Origin: Vibrio chagasii
GTDB taxonomy: Bacteria; Pseudomonadota; Gammaproteobacteria; Enterobacterales; Vibrionaceae
DNA length: 64,000 nt
NCBI RefSeq assembly: GCF_024347355.1
Contig: NZ_AP025466.1
Location: 806,001-870,000 of the forward strand
Direction of reading: 5' to 3'
Positions within the stretch are counted from its first letter, which is position 1; each line of letters starts with the position of its first letter. Position numbers and translations under genes: made by a program. Under the pieces are notes generated by a model. That model was not told the origin of the DNA and searched no databases. It saw only the letters and a program-made list of their open reading frames with translations. This document shows, one piece after another, positions 1 to 8,596 of this stretch.

Positions 1-332
1 GGCAGACGAGGTAACAGCCAGTTATGGCAAAAGGTGTGATTAACACGCAGGCTCAACACGTCGGTTTCTTTTTCCCCGAAGAGGATTTGAGTCTGTAGTT
101 TCAGATGGGCCAATGAGCCAGCAACAATCGGTTGATAATGCTGGGCGGCTGACGTCAGCTTTACGCCTTTGGAGCTGCGTTCAAACAGTGTGGTATCGAG
201 AAAGGTTTCTAAACTTTTAAGCTGCTGACTCACCGCAGCTTGTGTAACACAAAGCTCTCGCGCGGCAGCGCCAATAGAACCGAGGCGGGCAACAGCTTCG
301 AACGCAACAAGGGCACGTAGAGGGGGTAACAT
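1..332 (-). CDS. LysR-family transcriptional regulator, GcvA-like (C-terminus outside window)
   Basis: The reading frame opens with ATG at 332-330 and runs leftward off the window, so only about the first 110 residues are visible. They begin MLPPLRALVAFEAVARLGS and contain the LysR winged HTH (AAARELCVTQAAVSQQLKSLE, roughly residues 20-40), then the start of the linker helix and effector domain. The MLPPLRAL opening and a hydrophobic HTH are typical of the GcvA/AmpR branch, which regulates amino-acid, cell-wall or beta-lactam related genes. Its right-hand neighbours are a peptide-binding protein on the same strand and a murein amidase, so a role in cell-wall peptide recycling is possible but not shown. 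Family assignment is firm; the regulated genes are unknown. Confidence 0.9.
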   Translation of the reverse strand, partial: MLPPLRALVAFEAVARLGSIGAAARELCVTQAAVSQQLKSLETFLDTTLFERSSKGVKLTSAAQHYQPIVAGSLAHLKLQTQILFGEKETDVLSLRVNHTFCHNWLLPRL

Positions 333-338
333 GGCTTC

Positions 339-377
339 ACCTGATTGAAATAAAAGTGAAAAATACTTCAATCAGGT
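339..377. promoter_or_regulatory. Perfect 11-bp inverted repeat just upstream of the LysR gene
   Basis: ACCTGATTGAA (339-349) and its exact reverse complement TTCAATCAGGT (367-377) are separated by 17 bp, immediately before the LysR start at 332. The position fits an autoregulatory operator or a hairpin in the 5' leader. A T-run follows on the + strand (from about 381), so it could also be a rightward terminator. No rightward gene ends here, which makes the operator or leader reading more likely. Confidence 0.45.
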
Positions 378-414
378 TTCAGTTTTTTGCGCTTACCGTT
401 ACAGATTAATGACG

Positions 415-452
415 AAGGGACGTAGCTCAGATATTTATGATCAACGTCCCTT
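415..452 (-). terminator. Possible hairpin after the OppA-like gene
   Basis: AAGGGACG (415-422) pairs with CGTCCCTT (445-452) around a 22-nt loop, about 40 bp downstream of the OppA-like stop codon. In the leftward direction no T-run follows, so this is weak as an intrinsic terminator. Confidence 0.25.
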
Positions 453-491
453 TTCTCTATTTCAGGTTTTTTTGATATGTCAGAAGATCAA

Positions 492-2117
492 TTACTCTTT
501 GATGTAGAGATCTTTAGAGTAGATACGCCCTTCTACATTGTTCTTAGCAAAACCACCGACACTTGGTCGCACTAGACGGGCCTGCATGTAGTAGTAGATT
601 GGTGCGATCGGCATGTCTTCTGCCAGTAACTGCTCTGCTTGGTCATAGAAACCTTGGCGGTCTTGTTCGCTGGTTGCGGCTAAGGCGCTGTCCATTGCTG
701 CGTCGTACTTGTCATTGCTATAGCGAGCAAAGTTACCCGAAGAACCAGAACGTAACAGGCTCAAGAAGGTTGATGCTTCGTTGTAATCCCCACACCAAGA
801 GGCGCGCATCACATCAAAATCACCTTGGCGACGAGACACCAAGTAAGACTTCCACTCTTGGTTTTCAAGCTCAACTTGTGCGCCTAAGTTGCCTTTCAGC
901 ATTGATGCAATCGCCACTGCTATGGACTTGTTCGACTCACTGGTGTTGTAAAGCAGTTTGAAGTCCAACGGATTAGACGCATCATATCCTGCTTCTTTCA
1001 GTAACTCTTTTGCTTTTTGATCACGTTCTTTCTGAGTCCACGCGCTGTATTCAGGCTGTGTCGCATCAAAACCAGCCGTGTACTCATGAGCAAAGGTATA
1101 AGCCGGTAAGTTGCCCACCTGAGTAACACCATTGGTGATAACGTCACGCATCATGGAATAAGAGACAGCCTTACGGACTCGTGCGTCATCAAACGGAGCT
1201 CGTGTTGTATTGAACGCGTAGTAGTAAGTACACAGCAAAGGCACCGCGGTAAACGCATCTTGGTATTTGGTTTTAAGTTGCTGCGCCATATGAGTAGGCA
1301 CATCAGACGTGATATCGACCTCGCCCACTGCATAACGGTTAATCGAGGCATTCTGATTCTCAAACGGAATATAAGTTACTGCGGTTAAGTAAGTATCTGA
1401 ACTGTGCCAATATTTCGGGTTCTTCTTCAGTTCAATGCGCTCATTCACCACCCACTCGTCTAGTACGAATGCACCATTACCGACAAATTGCTTAGGATCG
1501 CTCCACGGCTTGTCGCTACTTTCTAGGGCTGACTTATGCACTGGCATCATGGATGTGTGGCCCGTCATCGCCACAAAGTAAGGCACTTTACTATCGAGTT
1601 CGAACTTCACCGTGTGTTTATCAACAGCCGACACGCCTAGCTCTTCAATCGGCTTCTTACCTTCTGCCACATCAGCAATATTGTTGATTTTGGTGAGCTT
1701 TAAGTACCACACATTTGGCGATGCCGTTTTAGGGTCTACCGCTCGTCTTATCGCATACACGAAATCATCAGCCGTCACCAGATCGCCATTCGACCATTGC
1801 GCGTCTTTACGCAGGTGGAAGACAAAGGTCTGGTTGTCTTCGGTTTCCCAAGATTCCGCCACACCTGGAGTAATGTTGCCATCGCGATCTTGAATCACTA
1901 AACCTTCAAACAAGTCACGTAGAATGTGCATTTCCGGCAAGCCTTCTGCTTTCGCAGGATCGAGTGTCGCAGCTTCTGCATCATTAGCACGCACCAAGTG
2001 TTGCTCTTTCGCCAGAGAAGTTCCCGCTGGCAATGTGTCAGCAACGGCAGTCACTGATATAAAAGGGGTCAATAGAGATGAAATGAGTAAAGCCGTTGAA
2101 TGTTTCTTAAAATCCAT
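492..2117 (-). CDS. OppA/MppA-like peptide ABC transporter substrate-binding protein
   Basis: A 541-residue periplasmic protein of the SBP_bac_5 family, the usual length for OppA. Residues 1-27 form a signal peptide (charged start, hydrophobic core ending ...SVTAVADT). The mature part shows family hallmarks: LDPAKAEGLPEMHILRDLFEGL near residue 52, LRKDAQWSNGD near 100 and DDFVYAIRRAVDP soon after. OppA proteins deliver oligopeptides to the Opp membrane complex; MppA paralogues bind the murein tripeptide. No permease or ATPase genes are adjacent, so it presumably shares an Opp transporter encoded elsewhere. The divergent neighbour at 2261 encodes an MpaA-like amidase, which cleaves that same tripeptide in the cytoplasm, favouring a murein-recycling role. 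Which ligand it binds cannot be decided from sequence alone. Confidence 0.9.
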   Translation of the reverse strand: MDFKKHSTALLISSLLTPFISVTAVADTLPAGTSLAKEQHLVRANDAEAATLDPAKAEGLPEMHILRDLFEGLVIQDRDGNITPGVAESWETEDNQTFVFHLRKDAQWSNGDLVTADDFVYAIRRAVDPKTASPNVWYLKLTKINNIADVAEGKKPIEELGVSAVDKHTVKFELDSKVPYFVAMTGHTSMMPVHKSALESSDKPWSDPKQFVGNGAFVLDEWVVNERIELKKNPKYWHSSDTYLTAVTYIPFENQNASINRYAVGEVDITSDVPTHMAQQLKTKYQDAFTAVPLLCTYYYAFNTTRAPFDDARVRKAVSYSMMRDVITNGVTQVGNLPAYTFAHEYTAGFDATQPEYSAWTQKERDQKAKELLKEAGYDASNPLDFKLLYNTSESNKSIAVAIASMLKGNLGAQVELENQEWKSYLVSRRQGDFDVMRASWCGDYNEASTFLSLLRSGSSGNFARYSNDKYDAAMDSALAATSEQDRQGFYDQAEQLLAEDMPIAPIYYYMQARLVRPSVGGFAKNNVEGRIYSKDLYIKE

Positions 2118-2260
2118 ATGTTTTTGCTCTCCTAGCCTATCTTTGAAGCAAGTAATAAAATTAACAATGCGACTGTTGACGAGTTTTAATGCTTTCGTTT
2201 ATCTAAGTAGTTTTTGTAATCGTTAATACTTGATAGTACTTGATCAATCAGGAGATAAAG

Positions 2261-2974
2261 GTGAGTTTAATTCCAAGAACGGAAAGAGCTGCATTTTCAA
2301 TAAAGCCGCTGCCATATGGAAAGTCGGTATTGGGCGCACCCTTGCTCTATTTCCCCGCACAAGTAGAAAGTGAGTCTCGAGGTCTAATCATAGCGGGCAC
2401 ACACGGTGATGAAGCCGCGTCTATCGCAGGTTTGTCTTGTGCGCTAAGAAGCCTGCCAGCCGCGAACTTGAGACACGATGTGATTCTGTCGATGAACCCA
2501 GATGGTAACCAACTAGGCACACGCGCCAACGCTAATCAAGTCGATCTAAACCGCGCTTTCCCAACTCAAAACTGGACAGAAAACGGCACCGTTTATCGCT
2601 GGAGTTCTCACACACCAATCAGAGACGTAAAAGTAAAAACAGGGCAGGCAAACCAGTTAGAACCAGAAGTACAATCGCTCATCAACCTCATTGAACAGCG
2701 CAAACCCAAGTTCGTCATCTCTTTCCACGAACCACTCGCCATGGTCGACGACCCCGATCAATCAGAACTCGCCACTTGGCTAGGTAAGCAATTCAACCTA
2801 CCAGTTGTCGAAGATGTCGATTACGATACCCCGGGGTCATTCGGTACATGGTGCCAAGAGAGAAACTTGCCGTGTATTACCGTAGAGCTACCACCAGTTT
2901 CTGCGGACCTGACGATAGAACAGTATTTGGATGCATTTGTGGCTGTGTTGGAGTGTGAGAGGGCTAGAGGCTAG
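2261..2974 (+). CDS. mpaA: Murein tripeptide amidase MpaA (M14 zinc carboxypeptidase family)
   Basis: About 237 residues, matching the size of E. coli MpaA. The enzyme cleaves the gamma-D-glutamyl-meso-diaminopimelate bond of the recycled murein tripeptide in the cytoplasm. M14 residues are visible: zinc ligands in GTHGDE and SFHEP, a substrate-binding NPDGNQLGTRAN / DLNRAFP segment, and the general-base glutamate in TVELPP. I chose the GTG start at 2261 because an AGGAG (2250-2254) sits six bases upstream; a longer TTG start at 2240 has no ribosome-binding site. There is no signal peptide. It diverges from the OppA/MppA-like gene, so uptake and cleavage of cell-wall peptides may be coordinated from the shared intergenic region. 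Confidence 0.85.
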   Translation: MSLIPRTERAAFSIKPLPYGKSVLGAPLLYFPAQVESESRGLIIAGTHGDEAASIAGLSCALRSLPAANLRHDVILSMNPDGNQLGTRANANQVDLNRAFPTQNWTENGTVYRWSSHTPIRDVKVKTGQANQLEPEVQSLINLIEQRKPKFVISFHEPLAMVDDPDQSELATWLGKQFNLPVVEDVDYDTPGSFGTWCQERNLPCITVELPPVSADLTIEQYLDAFVAVLECERARG

Positions 2975-2999
2975 AGGCTAGATACCTCCGCCTACCCGA

Positions 3000-3914
3000 T
3001 TATTCATTATTTTTCATCTTTAGATTTATACTTCGAAGTCCCAATGCAAATCCAAGGGCAAGTAAACCAGCGACAAGTACCGTGCTAGGGGTTGCACCTA
3101 AGTTCTCGAACCATTGTGTGAAAAAATGAATCCCCCCGAAAACTGAAACGGTATTTAGAACCCACCTGCGGTTTCTTTTCCAAGCCCAAACTGCAACCGC
3201 AATTAATGCGACAGCCCAAACGAAGGCAAATGTAGAAGCGGAAATAATGACTTCTCTTGTTTCGTTTCGCTCGCCCCACAAAGAACCAACCCAAAAGCCC
3301 ATATTAATCAGAAAAAAGCCGGTTCTCGATGAAGCAATGGCTATTCTTTCGTATTCTGCTGGGAGTCTTTTAGATAGTTGATATAGGCTTATCGACAATA
3401 GGCTAAAAAGAATGACTGTGATGGTAGGCTCTTGAATACCAACAAAGTAAGTCGCATGAAAATATCCTGTTCTAGCGCCGATACAAGCTGATAGCATTAA
3501 TGTTGCTAGAACAGCAAGCAGAGCACTCCTCGCAAATATACTCGCTACAGTAAATATTGTTGTGACAGTTATAATTGATAAAAGGCTACCTTCGCCCGCA
3601 ACCGTGATTCCACCTCCGTTCATCAATGCGCCTGCCAAAATACAAATGTTAGCAAGTACATTCCATTGTTCGCTGCCACTACTTAATATCACAAGGCCAC
3701 CGATTATAATGAATGCTCCTATCAATATTGCGGTTGTTGGTTCGGGTACCAGAGCAAGTATCGCACTACTGACAGCAGTAACCCCAAATCCAATTAGGAT
3801 GTTAAACGCGAGGGAACCCGTAGATTTTGCAGCAAGGGCACTGAATTTTTCGTACTCTTCCCGAGTAACTGCCCCTTCGCTTAACAATTTATCTAGATCG
3901 AGAGTTACTTTCAT
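3000..3914 (-). CDS. Polytopic membrane protein of unknown function
   Basis: 304 residues. A short soluble N-terminus (residues 1-30: LDLDKLLSEGAVTREEYEKF) is followed by about eight hydrophobic helices rich in I, L, V, A and G, ending in a basic tail (LRSINLKMKNNE). The N-terminal helix followed by closely spaced helices is reminiscent of DUF2157-type membrane proteins, but I cannot confirm membership. It is convergent with mpaA and separated from its neighbours, so it is probably a single-gene unit. No catalytic or binding motif is apparent. Confidence 0.7.
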   Translation of the reverse strand: MKVTLDLDKLLSEGAVTREEYEKFSALAAKSTGSLAFNILIGFGVTAVSSAILALVPEPTTAILIGAFIIIGGLVILSSGSEQWNVLANICILAGALMNGGGITVAGEGSLLSIITVTTIFTVASIFARSALLAVLATLMLSACIGARTGYFHATYFVGIQEPTITVILFSLLSISLYQLSKRLPAEYERIAIASSRTGFFLINMGFWVGSLWGERNETREVIISASTFAFVWAVALIAVAVWAWKRNRRWVLNTVSVFGGIHFFTQWFENLGATPSTVLVAGLLALGFALGLRSINLKMKNNE

Positions 3915-4441
3915 AATGAATCCTCAATATTCATAACGGCTGCGACAGGGACCGACAAATTTAGCACCTAGTTAAGACAAGCAATCTAAATGACACTTTT
4001 GGCAGTCTGTTGCTGGCCATTGTTATAGGTAAATACTTTAGGTATTGGCTCATCGATACATGATATAGATATAGATATAGATAAGTACCTAATCAAGCTC
4101 TTGAAACACAATTCCCTAAATAGGTTCGATAGAGCGATATCCAATTAAACCCACCAATACGCATCATTATTGTCCGGCCAGTATTCATGTGGCGAGACTC
4201 ATGATATCAATACTATACGCATATACTTGCTCAATATTTCCTTGAGACAGTTATTCCGTTAGACACATTTAAATAGGTAGGAAAAACCGCACACATAAGT
4301 TGTGACTAGGTAAAAGGGCTAGCTTGAAATAGGCTTTTTCGAGTTAGAAAGTGCCACGGGTAAAAATTCAGCTTGTGAAGGTTTTGGACAAAAATCATTT
4401 TCGGAAAATCGAACATTAGCAAATTATGAATAACTACAGGT
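3915..4441. other. Gene-poor stretch with a short tandem repeat
   Basis: No supported gene. It contains a tandem array of the hexamer ATAGAT (about 3.5 copies, 4063-4083) and one copy of a dispersed repeat (4337-4394, listed separately). Base composition is AT-rich, as in the accessory stretch that follows. The leader and promoter of the membrane protein gene must lie in the first 100 bases. Confidence 0.6.
4337..4394 (+). repeat. Dispersed repeat, copy A
   Basis: 58 bp that recur at 11393-11449 in the same orientation. A 26-bp core (4345-4370 and 11401-11426) is identical; it includes AAAGTGCCACGGGTAAAA. Flanking positions share TTTCGAG on the left and TTGGACAAAA on the right with scattered differences. 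A 26-bp perfect match is far beyond chance in 64 kb. The two copies bracket much of the patchwork region. Its nature (end of an insertion sequence, MITE or island junction) is not known to me. Confidence 0.75.
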
Positions 4442-4672
4442 ATGGCAAAGGCTCTTGGAGGTGAAGAGTATGCTTGTTTACCAAACGAGAGTCTTGAGCA
4501 ATATATATCAACAGTAAACCCTAATATCATGCCTCTGCTTTACGATTTCTTTGTAAAGTTCGACTACTTATTCGTGCTACGTCAGTCTAACTCCACTCTA
4601 ACGGACGAAGAGTCAGAAGTGTTGCTGTCAGCCCAAGACTTAGTTTATGAAATGCAACTTACAATGATGTAA
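4442..4672 (+). CDS. Small orphan acidic protein, related to the one at 8147
   Basis: 76 residues, acidic and probably helical. It aligns with the central part of the 103-residue protein at 8147-8458: both have LGGE, then an E-L-(E/D)-(Q/E)-Y segment, LL-D, DY, a spaced E-(E/S) cluster and AQ-L. The reading frame upstream of the ATG is closed by TGA at 4427, so this copy lacks the first 20 or so residues of its relative and may be an N-terminally decayed paralogue. No ribosome-binding site is convincing. It precedes the binding-protein/kinase pair while the longer relative follows it. I do not recognise the family. Confidence 0.5.
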   Translation: MAKALGGEEYACLPNESLEQYISTVNPNIMPLLYDFFVKFDYLFVLRQSNSTLTDEESEVLLSAQDLVYEMQLTMM

Positions 4673-4906
4673 ATCGAAATGCAGTGAAGCACTTTTGCGT
4701 CATTCTTGAGTGAGTTTAGTGATACAACGTTAGGGAGAACGAAACTTTATCTTTTCAAAATCTAATCTTTAGTATCCATCTGAAAATAAACTATGTTTTT
4801 TTACAATTTGGTCTACTGTTAAAAGAGAAAGGAATCTTCTAACAACGTCATTATTAGGTAATCAGAGCATTAAGATTCAGTTGCCACTGCTAGGAAGGGA
4901 CACACT

Positions 4907-5110
4907 ATGGTTTTAGAGTCATGTCGTATCACGCTAACAAATCAACAAATTATGATTAGTCAATCAGTTGAGAGCTCTCTCTATCTTCTCGAGGCTGAAA
5001 TCAACAATGGGATATCTGAAGTTAAAATTGATGCTGACGATGGTTTTCAGGTTCATTCGTATATCTTTGACTCCGTTGAAGAGTCTATTGAAAGCCTGAT
5101 GAACCTCTAA
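4907..5110 (+). CDS. Small hypothetical protein
   Basis: 67 residues, acidic, starting MVLESCRITLTNQQ and ending EESIESLMNL. The ATG at 4907 is preceded by a GGAAGGGA stretch about ten bases upstream, a good ribosome-binding site. No transmembrane segment or known motif is visible. It is co-directional with the binding-protein gene 170 bp downstream, but a shared transcript is only a guess. Confidence 0.5.
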   Translation: MVLESCRITLTNQQIMISQSVESSLYLLEAEINNGISEVKIDADDGFQVHSYIFDSVEESIESLMNL

Positions 5111-5280
5111 CACTCTAGCTATTATAAGTCTCTATAGAAAGATCTCTTTCAAATAGGTACTTAGCTATAGCAAATTCTAAACGCAACTCACTTGATGAGT
5201 GTTCTAACAGGGCATCGCTCTAAGGCGAACTAGGTCAGCAAGGGCGAAACATATTGTTCATTTTACATGGAAGTGAATTT

Positions 5281-6075
5281 ATGAATCTTCTTCGAGCCAT
5301 ATTGCTGAGTCTTCTCGTTACACCTATTTCGAGCCTAGCAGCTAAACCATTAAACTTTGGGATTGTTCCACAGCAATCCGCTGAAAAATTAGCCAGGCAG
5401 TGGATGCCCATCCTCCAATATATTTCAAAAGAAATTGGCCAAGAGGTGAGATTTGCCACTAAGTCATCGATTCCTTTGTTTGAAAAAGAATTGTCAAAGG
5501 GGTCATATGACATAACCTATATGAACCCTTATCATTATACTGTATTCAGTCAGTCCAACGGTTATATAGCGATAGCTAAGGCAAAAAATAAGAAAATAAA
5601 GGGGGTTATCGTTGTGAAGAAAGAGAGTGATATATCTACGGTACAAGAGTTAGAAGGTAAAAAGTTAGCGTTCCCTTCCCCTGATGCTTTTGCGGCAAGT
5701 ATTTTAAGTCAAAGCTTCTTGGCACAGAATAATATCGATATTGAACCTGTTTATGTACGTTCACATGACTCGGTCTACCATAATATTGCTCAGGGCAACT
5801 TCGTGGCAGGTGGCGGTATCTATCGAACCTTAAATGCTATGCAGCCTGAAGTGTCAGATAAATTGACGGTTTTGTGGGAGAGTAAAGGCTATACTCCTCA
5901 TGCCATCGCGGTCGGCCCTCATGTTTCTAAAGACCTTAGAAAACGTATTCAACAAGCAATAACGAGTCTTGAGAATGTTCACCCTGAGCTGTTGTCTCCT
6001 CTTAAAATTAAAGGGTTTGAACAAGCAAAAGACAGCGATTGGAATGACGTTAGACTACTCTTTGCCGAAGAGTAA
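5281..6075 (+). CDS. PhnD-like periplasmic substrate-binding protein, likely sensor partner
   Basis: 264 residues from the ATG at 5281, which follows GGAAGTG and opens a clear signal peptide (MNLLRAILLSLLVTPISSLAA). The mature protein is a phosphate/phosphite/phosphonate-type binding protein (PhnD superfamily): LNFGIVPQQSAEKLARQW at its start, a DITYMNPYHYTVF segment, a VQELEGKKLAFPSPDAFAAS hinge strand, and the GGGIYRTLNAM region in place of the usual YDVGAV. No transporter permease or ATPase follows. Instead, a hybrid histidine kinase starts four bases after the stop, so it most likely hands a ligand signal to that kinase, as TorT does for TorS or LuxP for LuxQ. The ligand is unknown. Confidence 0.85.
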   Translation: MNLLRAILLSLLVTPISSLAAKPLNFGIVPQQSAEKLARQWMPILQYISKEIGQEVRFATKSSIPLFEKELSKGSYDITYMNPYHYTVFSQSNGYIAIAKAKNKKIKGVIVVKKESDISTVQELEGKKLAFPSPDAFAASILSQSFLAQNNIDIEPVYVRSHDSVYHNIAQGNFVAGGGIYRTLNAMQPEVSDKLTVLWESKGYTPHAIAVGPHVSKDLRKRIQQAITSLENVHPELLSPLKIKGFEQAKDSDWNDVRLLFAEE

Positions 6076-6079
6076 CCTT

Positions 6080-7888
6080 ATGAAATTCCAAACCAAAACC
6101 TTCCTCGGTATCGCTTTAATTGAAGTTTTTTTTCTCGCGCTTTTGGTCGTTTTTGCTACAAATTTTATAGCTGATTCGAATAGAGCTTTATTTGAAAGCA
6201 AGATAGAGACTACTTTAAATTTATTAAAGCTGAGTAGTCTCGATGCCTTGCTTACCTATGATATAGCGCGGCTGGAGAGTATTGCACAAAACGTAATAAA
6301 AGATCCCGATATTGTGTCTTTAACAATGAGTATCTCAGGCTCCGAGGTTGTTATCGTTGGAAATAGAGATGCTTATCATACTGACTCGATATTGATTGAA
6401 GGAATGATTTTTAAAGGAATGGATGTTCACATAGATGGCATGGTTATTGGTCGGATAGACGCCATTTTTGATGAACGCGCTATCTTGAGTCACATAGAAA
6501 GTTCGAGTCAGTATTTAATTATGATAGCGAGTATCGAAGTCGCATTTGTTGCTATCGCCTCTCTATTATTCAGTCGGTTATTGGTAAAAGAGCTACGTAA
6601 AGTCACTAAAGCCATTGAAGGTATCGAAGTATCTGGCCCTGGCTTGACCCTTAGCTATGAAAAGAATGATGAGATTGGTCAGGTGATTTCAGCCTTCAAT
6701 CGTATGTCTGTGGAGATGAGAAAACAATATGTCCAGCTTTCATTAGCTAAGGAGTCGGCTCAATCAGCCAATAGAGCTAAAGATGACTTCTTATCGGTGG
6801 TAAGTCATGAGATGAGAACCCCACTAAATGGGATTTTAGGGATGGCACAAATCTTGGGGGAAGGAGTCGATGAGGCAAAGAAAGAGCAAATAAGCATTAT
6901 TGTCAGTTCTGGAGAGCATTTACTTCTCATCATTAATGACATTCTCGACATAGCAAAAATGGAACAAGGTAAGCTTGAGTTGCGCATTGAACCATTCTCA
7001 TTAGAGGCTTTAGTTCAAGAGGTCAAGAATGCCTTTGATAACACTTGTAAACAAAAAAGTCTTGATTACGTTGTTACCACTGAACATATTGAGGGAACTT
7101 ACCTTGCTGGAGACAACACAAGATTGAAGCAAGTAATATTCAACTTGCTTGGCAATGCCGTAAAGTTTACAAAAAAAGGAGCTGTCACATGTCACTTTCA
7201 ATGGCTAGAAAGTGAATCAAGATTAACCATTACCATCACCGATACCGGAATTGGTATTCCTACTGATAAGCTTGAGACGATTTTTAAACCGTTCTCACAA
7301 GCCGATAGCTCTACCACCCGCCATTTCGGAGGTACAGGATTAGGCCTTGCAATTGTCACCCAACTCCTTGAACTAATGAGTGGGCAGATAGAGTTGGTGA
7401 GTGAAGTTAACGTTGGCAGTCAGTGTACTGTTACACTGCCAATGCCTTCAGTTATCACCAAACCGAACCGTTTCAGCAATGCACTTTCCACTCAAACTCA
7501 TTGCTTCAAGGGGCGCGCTCTTATCATTGATGATAATCAGATTAATCTCATCGTAGGTGAACTTACCTGTAAGAAATTTGGCTTCGATGTTGATACAACG
7601 AGCCAAGCAGAAGAGGCTTTAAATCTCATAAAAGTAAATGACTACCTTTTTATACTTGTTGATCTTCATATGCCCGATATATCAGGTCTCGAATTAATAA
7701 AAATAATCAACCAAGTCGATGAAGTCCCTGTGTTATTTGGCTACACCGCAGACATGTCAATAAAATCGATTAGAGATTTTGAGCTAGCAGGTACTCAAGG
7801 GGTTTTACCCAAACCCCTTACCGATAAAGCATTTCGACAGGTGGTTAATAATTATTTTATGAACAGTATAAGTCGATCTAAAACGTAG
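6080..7888 (+). CDS. Hybrid sensor histidine kinase (HAMP-HisKA-HATPase-REC)
   Basis: 603 residues from the ATG at 6080, four bases after the upstream stop, so translation is likely coupled. Order: membrane helix 9-31, periplasmic sensor of about 115 residues, second helix near 147-170, HAMP to about 220, HisKA with the phospho-accepting His in FLSVVSHEMRTPLNGILG (about residue 243), HATPase with N box NLLGNAVKFT, DTGIGIP and GGTGLGLAIV, and a receiver (from about 479) with IDDN, phospho-Asp in LVDLHMPD (about 528) and a Lys in LPKPLT. There is no Hpt domain, so phosphate must pass to a separate Hpt protein or regulator, and none is encoded nearby. The periplasmic region is small, consistent with reading a binding protein rather than a ligand directly. 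Confidence 0.92.
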   Translation: MKFQTKTFLGIALIEVFFLALLVVFATNFIADSNRALFESKIETTLNLLKLSSLDALLTYDIARLESIAQNVIKDPDIVSLTMSISGSEVVIVGNRDAYHTDSILIEGMIFKGMDVHIDGMVIGRIDAIFDERAILSHIESSSQYLIMIASIEVAFVAIASLLFSRLLVKELRKVTKAIEGIEVSGPGLTLSYEKNDEIGQVISAFNRMSVEMRKQYVQLSLAKESAQSANRAKDDFLSVVSHEMRTPLNGILGMAQILGEGVDEAKKEQISIIVSSGEHLLLIINDILDIAKMEQGKLELRIEPFSLEALVQEVKNAFDNTCKQKSLDYVVTTEHIEGTYLAGDNTRLKQVIFNLLGNAVKFTKKGAVTCHFQWLESESRLTITITDTGIGIPTDKLETIFKPFSQADSSTTRHFGGTGLGLAIVTQLLELMSGQIELVSEVNVGSQCTVTLPMPSVITKPNRFSNALSTQTHCFKGRALIIDDNQINLIVGELTCKKFGFDVDTTSQAEEALNLIKVNDYLFILVDLHMPDISGLELIKIINQVDEVPVLFGYTADMSIKSIRDFELAGTQGVLPKPLTDKAFRQVVNNYFMNSISRSKT

Positions 7889-8012
7889 AATAATGTTTTA
7901 CATCGGACAAAAAGTACAGGTTAGACATCTCTTAAAGCAGCAAGACAGCGAATACGCTTTTGATGTGAGGCAGCAGAAACCTTAACTTTACATATTTTTA
8001 CAGGGAATAGTT

Positions 8013-8150
8013 ATGGACAAACAAAGTAGGCAGCAGATGGACGAGATTCTTATATTGGTAGGTCTAAGGTCTCGTCTTCTAAAGGTCGAATCGCGCAGCG
8101 GTTCCAGATTCATAGCATTTTTTTCTCTCACTTTAACTGCTAACTCATGA
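8013..8150 (+). CDS. Possible 45-residue leader or small protein
   Basis: A short frame, MDKQSRQQMDEILILVGLRS..., starts with ATG at 8013 six bases after AGGGA and ends at TGA 8148-8150, overlapping the ATG of the next gene (ATGA at 8147-8150). Such overlap is typical of translational coupling. The product has no recognisable motif, and it may simply be chance. It is the only visible ribosome-binding site for the following gene. Confidence 0.3.
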   Translation: MDKQSRQQMDEILILVGLRSRLLKVESRSGSRFIAFFSLTLTANS

Positions 8151-8458
8151 TCATAAACACGCCAGAATTAACCTTACTTTTCCGATATATCCGAGTGCAG
8201 GTTGTTAGTGTATTAGGTGGAGAGCCTAAACATTGGCACTCAGATGAAGAGTTGGATGAATATTTAACGAACATTGATGAGAGAATGGTCTGTTTACTTC
8301 ATGATTTGTTAGTAATGCTTGATTATGTATATACCTTGAAGCTAAACAATATCGACTTAGAAAACGAAGAACGCGACATCCTAGATGTAGCTCAAGAGCT
8401 AATTTTAGCAGTCAAATATCCAAGTCAACGAGATAAATGCCTCGAAAAATGGAGATGA
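8147..8458 (+). CDS. Small orphan acidic protein, longer relative of the one at 4442
   Basis: 103 residues, acidic and helix-prone: an N-terminal hydrophobic stretch (LTLLFRYIRVQVVSVLGGE), a middle segment LDEYLTNIDERMVCLLHDLLVMLDYVYTL, and ENEERDILDVAQELILAV. It shares the spacing of LGGE, EY, LL-D, DY and AQ-L with the 76-residue product at 4442. Together the two flank the binding-protein/kinase operon, suggesting duplication or a conserved accessory role. It has no ribosome-binding site of its own but overlaps the 45-codon frame upstream. Function unknown. Confidence 0.55.
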   Translation: MIINTPELTLLFRYIRVQVVSVLGGEPKHWHSDEELDEYLTNIDERMVCLLHDLLVMLDYVYTLKLNNIDLENEERDILDVAQELILAVKYPSQRDKCLEKWR

Positions 8459-8596
8459 AAAAGTGGCAGCAAAAATGGCAGCACTCATTGTAAATTGACG
8501 TTATTTAAGGGTGAAAATCGCCCAAGAATACTGTATTTATATACATGCAATTAATTTTAAGTTGTTGATTTTAATTGACATTTTTTGGTTTTCATT

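Noticed and set aside
4063..4083. ATAGAT tandem repeat as a phase-variation tract
   Set aside because: It is not inside a gene or a convincing promoter spacer and has only about 3.5 copies.
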